A DNA stretch of 5,781 nucleotides from Bacteroidales bacterium (GTDB lineage: Bacteria; Bacteroidota; Bacteroidia; Bacteroidales; JAADGE01), in the NCBI GenBank assembly GCA_029934265.1, contig JAOZMN010000205.1, positions 1 to 5,781 of the forward strand, written 5' to 3'. The notes beneath the pieces are model-generated. The model saw only the letters and a program-made list of their open reading frames with translations, was not told the origin of the DNA and did no database searches. Positions 1 to 5,781 of this stretch are shown here, one piece after another. Each line of letters opens with the position of its first letter. Position 1 is the stretch's first letter. Position numbers and translations under genes: made by a program.

Positions 1-44
1 AAAAGCGATAAAGTTACGGAACCGTTCTTTTTTCCGATACATTG
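1..44 (-). pseudogene. Start of a thirteenth SprB repeat beyond the in-frame stop, running off the window
   Basis: Reading the adhesin frame through its TAA gives QCIGKKNGSVTLSL up to the window edge. This matches the opening of the other repeats (for example CYGDSNGSITV): Cys, Gly at +2, Asn-Gly at +5/+6, and alternating hydrophobic residues. The spacing from the EP that closes repeat 12 to this cysteine is 15 residues, the same as between repeats 9 and 10. The segment is therefore the remainder of the same gene, separated by a nonsense codon, and not an unrelated intergenic stretch. Whether it is still expressed cannot be told from this window. Confidence 0.7.
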
Positions 45-3000
45 TTAGTCCTCAACAGCTATTGATGCAAATGTCAGACTATCAGGCTCGTAAATGGCAA
101 CTTCGGAACCTTCCATTGTGCATGATTTTTCATCTTTAACGTAAACTTTATAGTTTAAACTTGGTTTTATTTCTGTAAATATTCCGTTGTTATCCAAAAA
201 AGTATTTCCGCCGTCAATAGAAAACGATTTTGTCCCTGTTCCGCCTTTTGCATATACGGATATTGTTCCGTCGGAATCGGCAAAACACAGAACAGACGAG
301 CTTTTAGTACTGTCAATTATGATTTTTTCGGGTTGTGTTATCGGTACAACTGTATCCCAATAAACTTTACAATCTTTTTGGTCTTTAACATTAATTGTAT
401 AAGTTCCGGCGATAATATTTGTAAATTTTCCGTCGTTTTCGTAAAATTTGCTTCCGCCGTCTATTGAATATTTCAGCGTACCTGTTCCTCCTATGGCTAT
501 AAGTGTGATTTTTCCGGTTGCATCTCCGTAGCAACTGTCAATATCATTGACAAGAACTTGTGATAAATCTATAGTATCCGGTTCTATAATTGTAAGAAGA
601 GCATCGGATAAGGCACAACCGTAAGTATCTTTTACTTTCGGAGTGTAATTGCCGGCAGAAAGTCCGGAAAAAAGAATATTGGAACTGTAATTTGCTCCAT
701 TGTCGGTCGAATAACTTAAAGGAGATTGTCCTCCGGTTGCATTTATTATAATTGTTCCGTTGTTGAGTCCTTTGCAAGTTACATCGGTATATAAAATTTC
801 TGTAATGACAAGTTCTTCCGGTTCGGTAATTATTTCGGTAATTCCGTTTGTAACACAATCTTGGGCATCTTTTATTTTTACGGGATAATTTCCTGCCGGC
901 AGATTTTCAAATAAACCTGAATTTTTAACATAAGTACTTCCTCCGTTAATAGAGTATGAAATTGGTAAAGACCCTCCGGAAGTTATTATTTCGATATTTC
1001 CGATACTTTCGCCTTTACAACCTTCAATATTTTTACTTTTTTGAATATCTATTTTTAATTGGTCGGGTTGCGTTATGTTTTTGGTTGCTCCGACTTTTAC
1101 ACAATCTCCCGAATCCTTAACTCTTATATAATAAATTCCGGCACTTAATCCGGTAAAACTGTTTGACGATTGATATGCCGCTCCTGCATCTACAGAATAA
1201 GTATATGAAGGAGTTGCACCGGAAGCTGTTATTGTTATAGAGCCGTTACTTCCGGTAAAGCAAGAGGTAACGTTCTGAACATCAATATTATCAATAATCA
1301 AATCAGGCGGTTGCGACAAAACGATTGTACTTCCTGTAACTTCACAGCCTTGGTCGTCTTTTACTTTTATTATATTATCAACGTTTGCCGAAAGCCCGGA
1401 AATAAAATTTGCAACAGTGTAATTATCTCCGTCGTTTGCGGAATAATAAAGGCTTCCGCTTCCTCCTTGTGCCAATATTTTTACCGTTCCGTTTGTACCT
1501 CCGTAGCAAGTCGGATTTGTCGGAGTTTCAGAATCTATTAGAATAGGCGGAGGAGCGGTTAGTGTTATTGTCGAGGTGTAAGTTATTTCACAATCTTTTG
1601 TATCTTTTACTTTTATTGTATAAGTCCCGGCATATAAATTTGAAAATGAATAATCGTTTTGCCAAGTTGTTCCATTATCTACGGAATAATCGAGACTTCC
1701 GGTTCCTCCGTTTGCTGTGATTGTCATTGTTCCGTTGTTTCCGTTGGCACAAGTTGTAACATTTGTTCCGGAAGCATCTACAATACTAAGTAAAAACGGT
1801 TGTGTAATTGTAATATCATTTCCAACTTTTGTACAATTTTTATCATCTTTTATGATTACTTTATACGAATTTTGAGGAAGATTTGTAAAATTTCCTGACC
1901 CTGTAAAAGTTGTACCGTTGTCAATAGAATAATGCAAAGGAAGCGTTCCGCCGGACGCAGTTATTGTAATTGTTCCGTCATCATCTCCAAAACATTTTTC
2001 GATATTAGTACTTGTTTGTGAATCTATTATCAATTCGGAAGGTTGTGTAACAACTAATTGCGGTCCGTTTGCAAGACAACTGTTGCTGTCTTTTGCATAA
2101 GTATCGTAAGTTCCTGCTACAATATTATCAAATACAGGATTCGGACTGTAACCATAACCGCTTATTGAGTATTGATAACTGCCTGTCCCTCCGATTGCAC
2201 TTACGGTGATTTTTCCGGAATCATCATTGTAACAAGTAAGTACATTTACTTTAGTTGCCGAAGCAACAACTTGTGTCGGTTGTGTAATTGTGTAAGTTCC
2301 GCCGGTAACGGTACAATCATTTATATCTTTTACTTTTACCGTATGCGGTCCTCCTGCCGAAAGTCCGGGAAAATTCCCGATAGCACTCCAATTTGTACCA
2401 TTGTCGATTGAATATTTATAATTAGGAGTTCCTCCGGTTACGGTAATTTCTATCTTTCCGTTTGAATATCCGTAACAACCGGTAACGTTTTCTTTCAGTT
2501 CGTTGGAAATTTCAAATAAAGTCGGCTGTGAAATTGTTATATTGCTTCCTGATTTTGAACAGGAATTTACATCTTTTGCCGTTGTCTGATAAGTTCCGGA
2601 TCCAAGTCCGACAAAATCACCATTGTTCGTAAAAAAATTAGTTCCGTCTATCGAATATTTTAAAATACCTGTTCCACCTGTTGCCGAAAAATGAATTTCT
2701 CCGTTTGTGTCTCCGTAACAACCTGTAACATCGGTTTTTGCTCCAGCTCCTATATTAATAACAATTTCATTGGGTTGTGTAAGTAAAACAAAATCATTGT
2801 TTGTTGCATTCAGATTATCTTTGACATATACATTGTATCCTGAAACGGAATACGGAAGTCCGGTAAAATTGTTTGAACTTTGATAATTTGCTCCTCCGTC
2901 AATAGAATACAGATACGGAGCCTGTCCGCCGGTAACATCTACGGTAATACTTCCGTTTGAATCGCCATAGCAACCGGTGATATTTACAGGGTTCAAACTT

Positions 3001-3137
3001 GTAATTGCAAGCGGTGCATTAATTTCGTTTATTATAATTGAATTTTCATTATTAATATAGCTGTCTTGCGAAAACAAATTCGATAAAGACAACAAAACAA
3101 CAATAAATAATAATATTTTTTTTTCGGTATGTCGCAT
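45..3137 (-). CDS. Large secreted SprB-repeat adhesin-like protein, ended by an in-frame stop within the repeat array
   Basis: Predicted cell-surface or exported protein of about 1030 residues. The chosen start (ATG at 3135-3137) gives a textbook signal peptide: basic n-region MRHTEKK, hydrophobic core over residues 8-22, and probable cleavage after NLFS before QD. An in-frame ATG at 3159-3161 would add eight residues (MPLFNLLI) and is the alternative start. After a short spacer come twelve SprB-type repeats of about 80 residues, from about residue 54 to the end. Each begins with C-x-G-x-x-N/D-G-x-I, then has a GG, a YSIDNG-like strand, a GLSAGTY-like turn, V-KD-xxx-C and finally ITQP. First-repeat cysteines fall near residues 56, 140, 221 and 302. 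SprB repeats are known from Flavobacterium gliding adhesins and many Bacteroidota surface proteins, normally exported by Sec and then type IX secretion with a C-terminal sorting domain. No such domain is present before the TAA at 45-47. Family assignment is firm; adhesion is inferred. Confidence 0.9.
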   Translation of the reverse strand: MRHTEKKILLFIVVLLSLSNLFSQDSYINNENSIIINEINAPLAITSLNPVNITGCYGDSNGSITVDVTGGQAPYLYSIDGGANYQSSNNFTGLPYSVSGYNVYVKDNLNATNNDFVLLTQPNEIVINIGAGAKTDVTGCYGDTNGEIHFSATGGTGILKYSIDGTNFFTNNGDFVGLGSGTYQTTAKDVNSCSKSGSNITISQPTLFEISNELKENVTGCYGYSNGKIEITVTGGTPNYKYSIDNGTNWSAIGNFPGLSAGGPHTVKVKDINDCTVTGGTYTITQPTQVVASATKVNVLTCYNDDSGKITVSAIGGTGSYQYSISGYGYSPNPVFDNIVAGTYDTYAKDSNSCLANGPQLVVTQPSELIIDSQTSTNIEKCFGDDDGTITITASGGTLPLHYSIDNGTTFTGSGNFTNLPQNSYKVIIKDDKNCTKVGNDITITQPFLLSIVDASGTNVTTCANGNNGTMTITANGGTGSLDYSVDNGTTWQNDYSFSNLYAGTYTIKVKDTKDCEITYTSTITLTAPPPILIDSETPTNPTCYGGTNGTVKILAQGGSGSLYYSANDGDNYTVANFISGLSANVDNIIKVKDDQGCEVTGSTIVLSQPPDLIIDNIDVQNVTSCFTGSNGSITITASGATPSYTYSVDAGAAYQSSNSFTGLSAGIYYIRVKDSGDCVKVGATKNITQPDQLKIDIQKSKNIEGCKGESIGNIEIITSGGSLPISYSINGGSTYVKNSGLFENLPAGNYPVKIKDAQDCVTNGITEIITEPEELVITEILYTDVTCKGLNNGTIIINATGGQSPLSYSTDNGANYSSNILFSGLSAGNYTPKVKDTYGCALSDALLTIIEPDTIDLSQVLVNDIDSCYGDATGKITLIAIGGTGTLKYSIDGGSKFYENDGKFTNIIAGTYTINVKDQKDCKVYWDTVVPITQPEKIIIDSTKSSSVLCFADSDGTISVYAKGGTGTKSFSIDGGNTFLDNNGIFTEIKPSLNYKVYVKDEKSCTMEGSEVAIYEPDSLTFASIAVED
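48..2978 (-). repeat. Tandem array of twelve diverged SprB-type domain repeats (about 240-250 bp each)
   Basis: The array encodes twelve consecutive homologous domains recognisable by the recurring CYGDxNG / GGTGxxxYSIDNG / AGTYxxxVKDxxxC / ITQP pattern. The copies are clearly diverged at the DNA level, so this is an old protein-domain expansion and not a recently amplified identical repeat. Repeats 2-12 each have two cysteines (one at the start, one after the KD motif), which could form an intradomain disulfide. Repeat 1 has only the first. Repeat boundaries are set by eye from the protein pattern. Confidence 0.9.
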
Positions 3138-3215
3138 GATAAGAAGATTAAACAAGGGCATTATTTAATAAGACGTATATATGTATCAAAAAGTTGCATT
3201 TCTGTTTGTGTTCTA

Positions 3216-3235
3216 TCGTGGCACGACGGGGTCGT
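3216..3235 (-). other. GC-rich inverted repeat in the metG-adhesin spacer
   Basis: This is a short GC-rich island in an otherwise A/T-rich spacer. In the metG transcript direction, ACGAC and GTCGT can pair around a CCC loop (plus-strand 3223-3227 with 3231-3235). An overlapping, mutually exclusive palindrome TCGTG-G-CACGA lies at 3216-3226. It follows the metG stop by fewer than 30 bases, so it could be a weak end-of-message hairpin, but no T-run follows and an intrinsic terminator cannot be claimed. It may also be a protein-binding site or chance. Confidence 0.3.
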
Positions 3236-3243
3236 ATTTCGCT

Positions 3244-5271
3244 TTACATCACTTGCGAGCCGTTTTCTGTGTCTTTTTCAGCTTGTACGAATAATAATTT
3301 TCCTTCCGGATTTTTTGCCATCAGTATCATTCCTTCGGACATTATTCCTCTTAGTTTTACAGGTTCGATATTTATGACAATCAAAACTTTTTTGCCGATA
3401 ATTTCTTCGGGTTTGTAAAATTCCGAAATCCCGGATACTATTGTTCTTATATCAATACCTGTATCAACTTTAAGTTGAAGAAGTTTTTTTGTTTTTTTTA
3501 CTTTTACGGCTTCTAAAATTGTTGCTGTTCTGATGTCTGTTTTTTGAAAATCATCGAAAGAAATATTATTTTTAACCGGTTCTACAATTTTCATTTCATT
3601 TTTTTTCTTTGCCTTTTCTAATTTCTCCATTTGAAATTCAATTTCTTTGTCTTCAATTTTTCTAAACAATAAAGTGGATTTATTGATTATATGAGAACTT
3701 GAAATTAAATTATCGTTACCTGTCATGTTTATATCAAATTTTTCTATATTAAGAATTTTACGAAGTTTTTGAGCAGTAAACGGCAAAAACGGCTCACAAA
3801 TTATCGACAAATTTGCAGCAATTTGAGTTGAAACATACATTATTGTTTTTACACGTTCCGGATTTGTTTTTACGATTTTCCAAGGTTCATTATCAGCAAG
3901 ATATTTATTCCCGAGTCGTGCAATGTTCATCATGCTTGCAAGAGCTTCTCGGAAACGATAATTTTCGATGCTTTTTCCGATATTTTCGGCATAAGTTGAT
4001 ATTTTTTCAAAAACAATTTTATCTTCCTGCGTAAACTCTCCGGCTTCCGGTATTTTACCTTCGTAATATTTTTGAATTAAAACAGCGGTTCTATTAATAA
4101 AATTCCCGAAAATTGCTACAAGTTCGTTGTTATTTCTGTCCTGAAAATCTTTCCAAGTAAAATTATTGTCTTTTGTTTCCGGAGCGTTTGCCGTGAGTGT
4201 GTATCGAAGCACATCTTGTGCATCTTCAAAGTCTTCCAAGTATTCGTGCAACCAAACGGCATGATTTTTTGATGTTGAAATTTTAGCTCCTTCCAAATTC
4301 AGAAAAGCATTTGCCGGGACATTTTCGGGTAAAATATAGCTTCCTTCTTCTTTGAGCATTGTCGGAAAAATAATGCAATGAAAAACGATATTGTCTTTTC
4401 CTATAAAGTGAACAAGTTTTGTATTTTCATCTTTCCAATATTTTTCCCAATCCGGAGTAAGTGCCTTTGTTGCAGAAATATATCCTATCGGAGCATCAAA
4501 CCAAACATAAAGAACTTTCCCCTCCGCTCCTTCAACCGGAACAGGTACGCCCCAGCCCAAATCTCGGCTGACTGCTCGAGGCAGTAACCCTTTATCTATC
4601 CACGACTTACATTGTCCGTAAACATTCGATTTCCATTCTTTATGACCTTCTAATATCCACTCTTTCAAAAATGCTTCGTTTTTATCCAAAGCAAGATACC
4701 AATGTTTTGTTTCTTTCTTGACAGGCTTCGAACCGCTTATGGTGGATTTCGGATTAATGAGTTCCAAAGCACTTAAAGCTGTTCCGCAATTTTCGCATTG
4801 ATCGCCATAAGCTTCACCATTTCCGCAATGCGGACAGGTTCCGGTTATATATCTGTCGGCAAGAAATTGATTTGCTTCGGTATCAAAATACTGTTCGGTT
4901 GTTTTTTCGATAAATTTTCCGTCTTTGTATAATTTTTCAAAAAAATCAGAAGCTGTTTTATGATGCAATTTATCGCTTGTTCGATGATAAATATCGAATG
5001 AAATTCCAAGTTCCGAAAATGATTTTTTAATAATTTTATGATATTTATCCACTACATCTTGCGGACTTATTCCTTCTTTTTTTGCCTTTAAAGTTATCGG
5101 GACTCCATGTTCGTCCGAACCGCAGACCCATAGAACGTCTTTACCCTTTAATCGTAAATATCTGACATATATATCTGAAGGAATATAAACTCCGGCAAGA
5201 TGTCCTATATGAACAGGTCCGTTTGTGTAGGGCAACGCCGATGTTACCATATATCGTTTAAAATTTTTCAT
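3244..5271 (-). CDS. metG: Methionyl-tRNA synthetase
   Basis: Cytoplasmic class I aminoacyl-tRNA synthetase that charges tRNA(Met) and initiator tRNA with methionine using ATP. The protein is 675 residues, close to the 677 of the E. coli enzyme, and appears complete. The Rossmann catalytic domain carries the HIGH motif at residues 21-24 (PVHIGH). A zinc knuckle in the connective peptide has four cysteines at 146, 149, 159 and 162 (CPHC and CENC). The KMSKS loop reads KISTS at 330-334, followed by Lys335. The helical anticodon-binding domain follows, including NEPW at 461-464, in the position of the anticodon-contacting Trp of the E. coli enzyme. A lysine/glutamate-rich linker at about 540-565 leads to an EMAP/Arc1p-type tRNA-binding OB-fold at about 570-675 (FDDFQKTDIRTATI, SGISEFY, MSEGMILMA). 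The ATG at 5269-5271 is preceded by an A/T-rich leader with no clear Shine-Dalgarno. Identification is certain. Confidence 0.99.
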   Translation of the reverse strand: MKNFKRYMVTSALPYTNGPVHIGHLAGVYIPSDIYVRYLRLKGKDVLWVCGSDEHGVPITLKAKKEGISPQDVVDKYHKIIKKSFSELGISFDIYHRTSDKLHHKTASDFFEKLYKDGKFIEKTTEQYFDTEANQFLADRYITGTCPHCGNGEAYGDQCENCGTALSALELINPKSTISGSKPVKKETKHWYLALDKNEAFLKEWILEGHKEWKSNVYGQCKSWIDKGLLPRAVSRDLGWGVPVPVEGAEGKVLYVWFDAPIGYISATKALTPDWEKYWKDENTKLVHFIGKDNIVFHCIIFPTMLKEEGSYILPENVPANAFLNLEGAKISTSKNHAVWLHEYLEDFEDAQDVLRYTLTANAPETKDNNFTWKDFQDRNNNELVAIFGNFINRTAVLIQKYYEGKIPEAGEFTQEDKIVFEKISTYAENIGKSIENYRFREALASMMNIARLGNKYLADNEPWKIVKTNPERVKTIMYVSTQIAANLSIICEPFLPFTAQKLRKILNIEKFDINMTGNDNLISSSHIINKSTLLFRKIEDKEIEFQMEKLEKAKKKNEMKIVEPVKNNISFDDFQKTDIRTATILEAVKVKKTKKLLQLKVDTGIDIRTIVSGISEFYKPEEIIGKKVLIVINIEPVKLRGIMSEGMILMAKNPEGKLLFVQAEKDTENGSQVM

Positions 5272-5308
5272 CTTTATAAAATTTATGAATTTATGTGATT
5301 TTTATTTT

Positions 5309-5316
5309 TAATTTAG
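5309..5316 (+). promoter_or_regulatory. Weak candidate -7 box for yraN
   Basis: TAATTTAG matches the TAnnTTTG consensus at all but one fixed position and lies about 30 bases upstream of the yraN ATG, giving a plausible short leader. No -33 TTG is seen. It sits next to the opposing metG box, as expected for a compact divergent promoter region, but the support is slight. Confidence 0.25.
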
Positions 5317-5321
5317 TCGTG

Positions 5322-5329
5322 CAAATTTA
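5322..5329 (-). promoter_or_regulatory. Candidate Bacteroidota -7 promoter box for metG
   Basis: On the minus strand this reads TAAATTTG, a full match to the Bacteroidota primary sigma-factor -7 consensus TAnnTTTG. It would start transcription roughly 45 bases before the metG ATG. No convincing TTG -33 element is visible at the usual spacing, and the region is so A/T-rich that a chance match is possible. Confidence 0.45.
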
Positions 5330-5346
5330 ATAAAAAAACTTATTTT

Positions 5347-5706
5347 ATGTCGGAAAATATAAAAATAGGACAGGAGGGAGAGGAAATGGCGGTTAATTTT
5401 CTTGTAAAAAAAGGATATAAAATACTGGCAAGAAATTGGCGACACAAACATTATGAAATTGATATTATTGCACAATTTAATGACATTCTCGTAATTGTAG
5501 AAGTAAAACGTCGAACGGGAACGTATTTTGAGCAACCGTTTCAGGCTGTAAACAGAAAAAAACAAAAACGAATTATTGAAGCAACTAACGTCTATATCGA
5601 AAAATTTGAAATAGATTTAGAAGCCCGCTTTGACATTATTTCGATAGTATCGGAAAAATACGATAAAATCGAACATATCGAAGACGCTTTTTATCCGCTT
5701 GTTTGA
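5347..5706 (+). CDS. yraN: YraN family (UPF0102) predicted endonuclease-fold protein
   Basis: Small cytoplasmic protein of 119 residues, the usual length for the YraN/UPF0102 family. Family landmarks appear in order: GQEGEEMAVNFL at residues 8-19, GYKILARNWR at 23-32, EIDII at 37-41, VEVKRR at 51-56, and a helix rich in K/R around 70-76. Glu37, Asp39, Glu52 and Lys54 form the E-x-D ... E-x-K arrangement of the restriction-endonuclease-like (PD-D/ExK) fold, so the family is predicted to act on DNA, with similarity to archaeal Holliday-junction resolvases. Its cellular role is not well established. The residue before EIDII is Tyr, where most relatives have Gly. The start at the ATG preceded by an A/T-rich leader places the conserved N-terminal helix correctly. 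The gene is divergent from metG across 75 bases. Family assignment is strong; nuclease activity is inferred. Confidence 0.93.
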   Translation: MSENIKIGQEGEEMAVNFLVKKGYKILARNWRHKHYEIDIIAQFNDILVIVEVKRRTGTYFEQPFQAVNRKKQKRIIEATNVYIEKFEIDLEARFDIISIVSEKYDKIEHIEDAFYPLV

Positions 5707-5719
5707 ATTTTTCAAAAAT

Positions 5720-5742
5720 GTTCACTGTTCACTGTTCACTGT
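5720..5742 (+). repeat. Heptanucleotide tandem repeat, GTTCACT x 3.3
   Basis: Three perfect head-to-tail copies of the 7-mer GTTCACT plus two further bases lie 13 bases after the yraN stop. The remainder of this intergenic stretch shows no similar repetition. Short heptameric repeats of this kind occur between genes in various bacteria and can change copy number by slippage. No function can be assigned here. Confidence 0.9.
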
Positions 5743-5753
5743 ATCGGTAAGCA

Positions 5754-5763
5754 TACTTAAGTA
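5754..5763. other. 10-bp perfect palindrome TACTTAAGTA
   Basis: A perfect inverted repeat with no spacer lies in the intergenic tail downstream of yraN. It could be half of a regulatory site for a gene beyond the window edge, but it is short and A/T-rich, so chance is a reasonable explanation. Confidence 0.3.
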
Positions 5764-5781
5764 AATATCTACTTTGTCACA

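Noticed and set aside
1..42. A possible new gene start on the minus strand (ATG at 40-42 giving MYRKKERFRNFIAF to the window edge)
   Set aside because: It is open only because the window ends. The overlapping frame encodes a clear SprB repeat opening with correct spacing, which is a better explanation.
45..47. TAA as a recoded sense codon
   Set aside because: metG ends with TAA at its expected family length and yraN ends normally with TGA, and no in-frame stops interrupt either gene, so a standard code is indicated.
544..858. Open frames on both strands within the adhesin array (also around 1311-1541 and 2172-2411)
   Set aside because: They are out-of-frame or antisense readings of the repeat gene, with Cys/Tyr/Arg-rich composition and no recognisable motifs.
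48..2978. The repeated pattern as a CRISPR array or DNA-level satellite
   Set aside because: Periodicity is about 245 bp with continuous coding sequence and diverged copies; it reflects protein-domain repeats.
3138..3200. A promoter for the adhesin gene in the spacer
   Set aside because: There is a TTTTTG that might serve as a -33 element, but no acceptable TAnnTTTG at the right distance. It cannot be separated from A/T-rich background.
3129..3418. Plus-strand open frames across the metG end and the spacer
   Set aside because: They overlap the conserved tRNA-binding domain of metG in antisense and have no coding character.
5308..5565. Minus-strand open frame of 85 codons
   Set aside because: It lies over the start of yraN, has low-complexity F/Y/S/I-rich composition typical of an antisense shadow, and shows no family resemblance.
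5702..5716. TTTGA-ATTTT-TCAAA hairpin at the yraN stop as a terminator
   Set aside because: The stem has five base pairs, mostly A/T, and no T-run follows, so it is too weak to call.
5764..5781. TACTTTG near the window end as a -7 promoter box
   Set aside because: Spacing between TA and TTTG is one base short of the consensus, and the downstream gene is not in the window.

Overview
The window looks like an AT-rich chromosomal segment from a member of the Bacteroidota, probably an uncultured or anaerobic lineage in the Bacteroidales/Flavobacteriales range. Three things point there. The large protein consists of SprB-type repeats, a family typical of Bacteroidota surface and gliding adhesins. 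The methionyl-tRNA synthetase carries the KISTS signature loop and a C-terminal tRNA-binding domain, as I recall from that phylum. The start sites have A/T-rich leaders rather than Shine-Dalgarno sequences, and one close match to the Bacteroidota -7 box (TAnnTTTG) is present.

Layout from left to right. Positions 1-3137 (minus strand) hold a very large secreted repeat protein: a signal peptide followed by twelve SprB-type repeats of about 80 residues, ended by a TAA at 45-47. Reading the same frame past that TAA to the window edge gives the unmistakable beginning of a thirteenth repeat. The gene therefore appears to be cut by an in-frame stop and to continue, at least as sequence, outside the window. 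Positions 3138-3243 are a short spacer with a small GC-rich hairpin. Positions 3244-5271 (minus strand) hold a complete metG. Positions 5272-5346 are a divergent promoter region. Positions 5347-5706 (plus strand) hold yraN, a small predicted nuclease-fold protein. Positions 5707-5781 are intergenic and contain a heptanucleotide tandem repeat and a small palindrome.

metG and yraN are housekeeping genes transcribed divergently. The repeat protein lies downstream of metG on the same strand, about 100 bases away, and could be read through from it or have its own promoter. I see no functional link between these genes. I found no mobile element, CRISPR array, RNA gene or convincing new system. The observation most worth checking is the stop codon inside the repeat array, which would remove any C-terminal type IX secretion signal from the adhesin.
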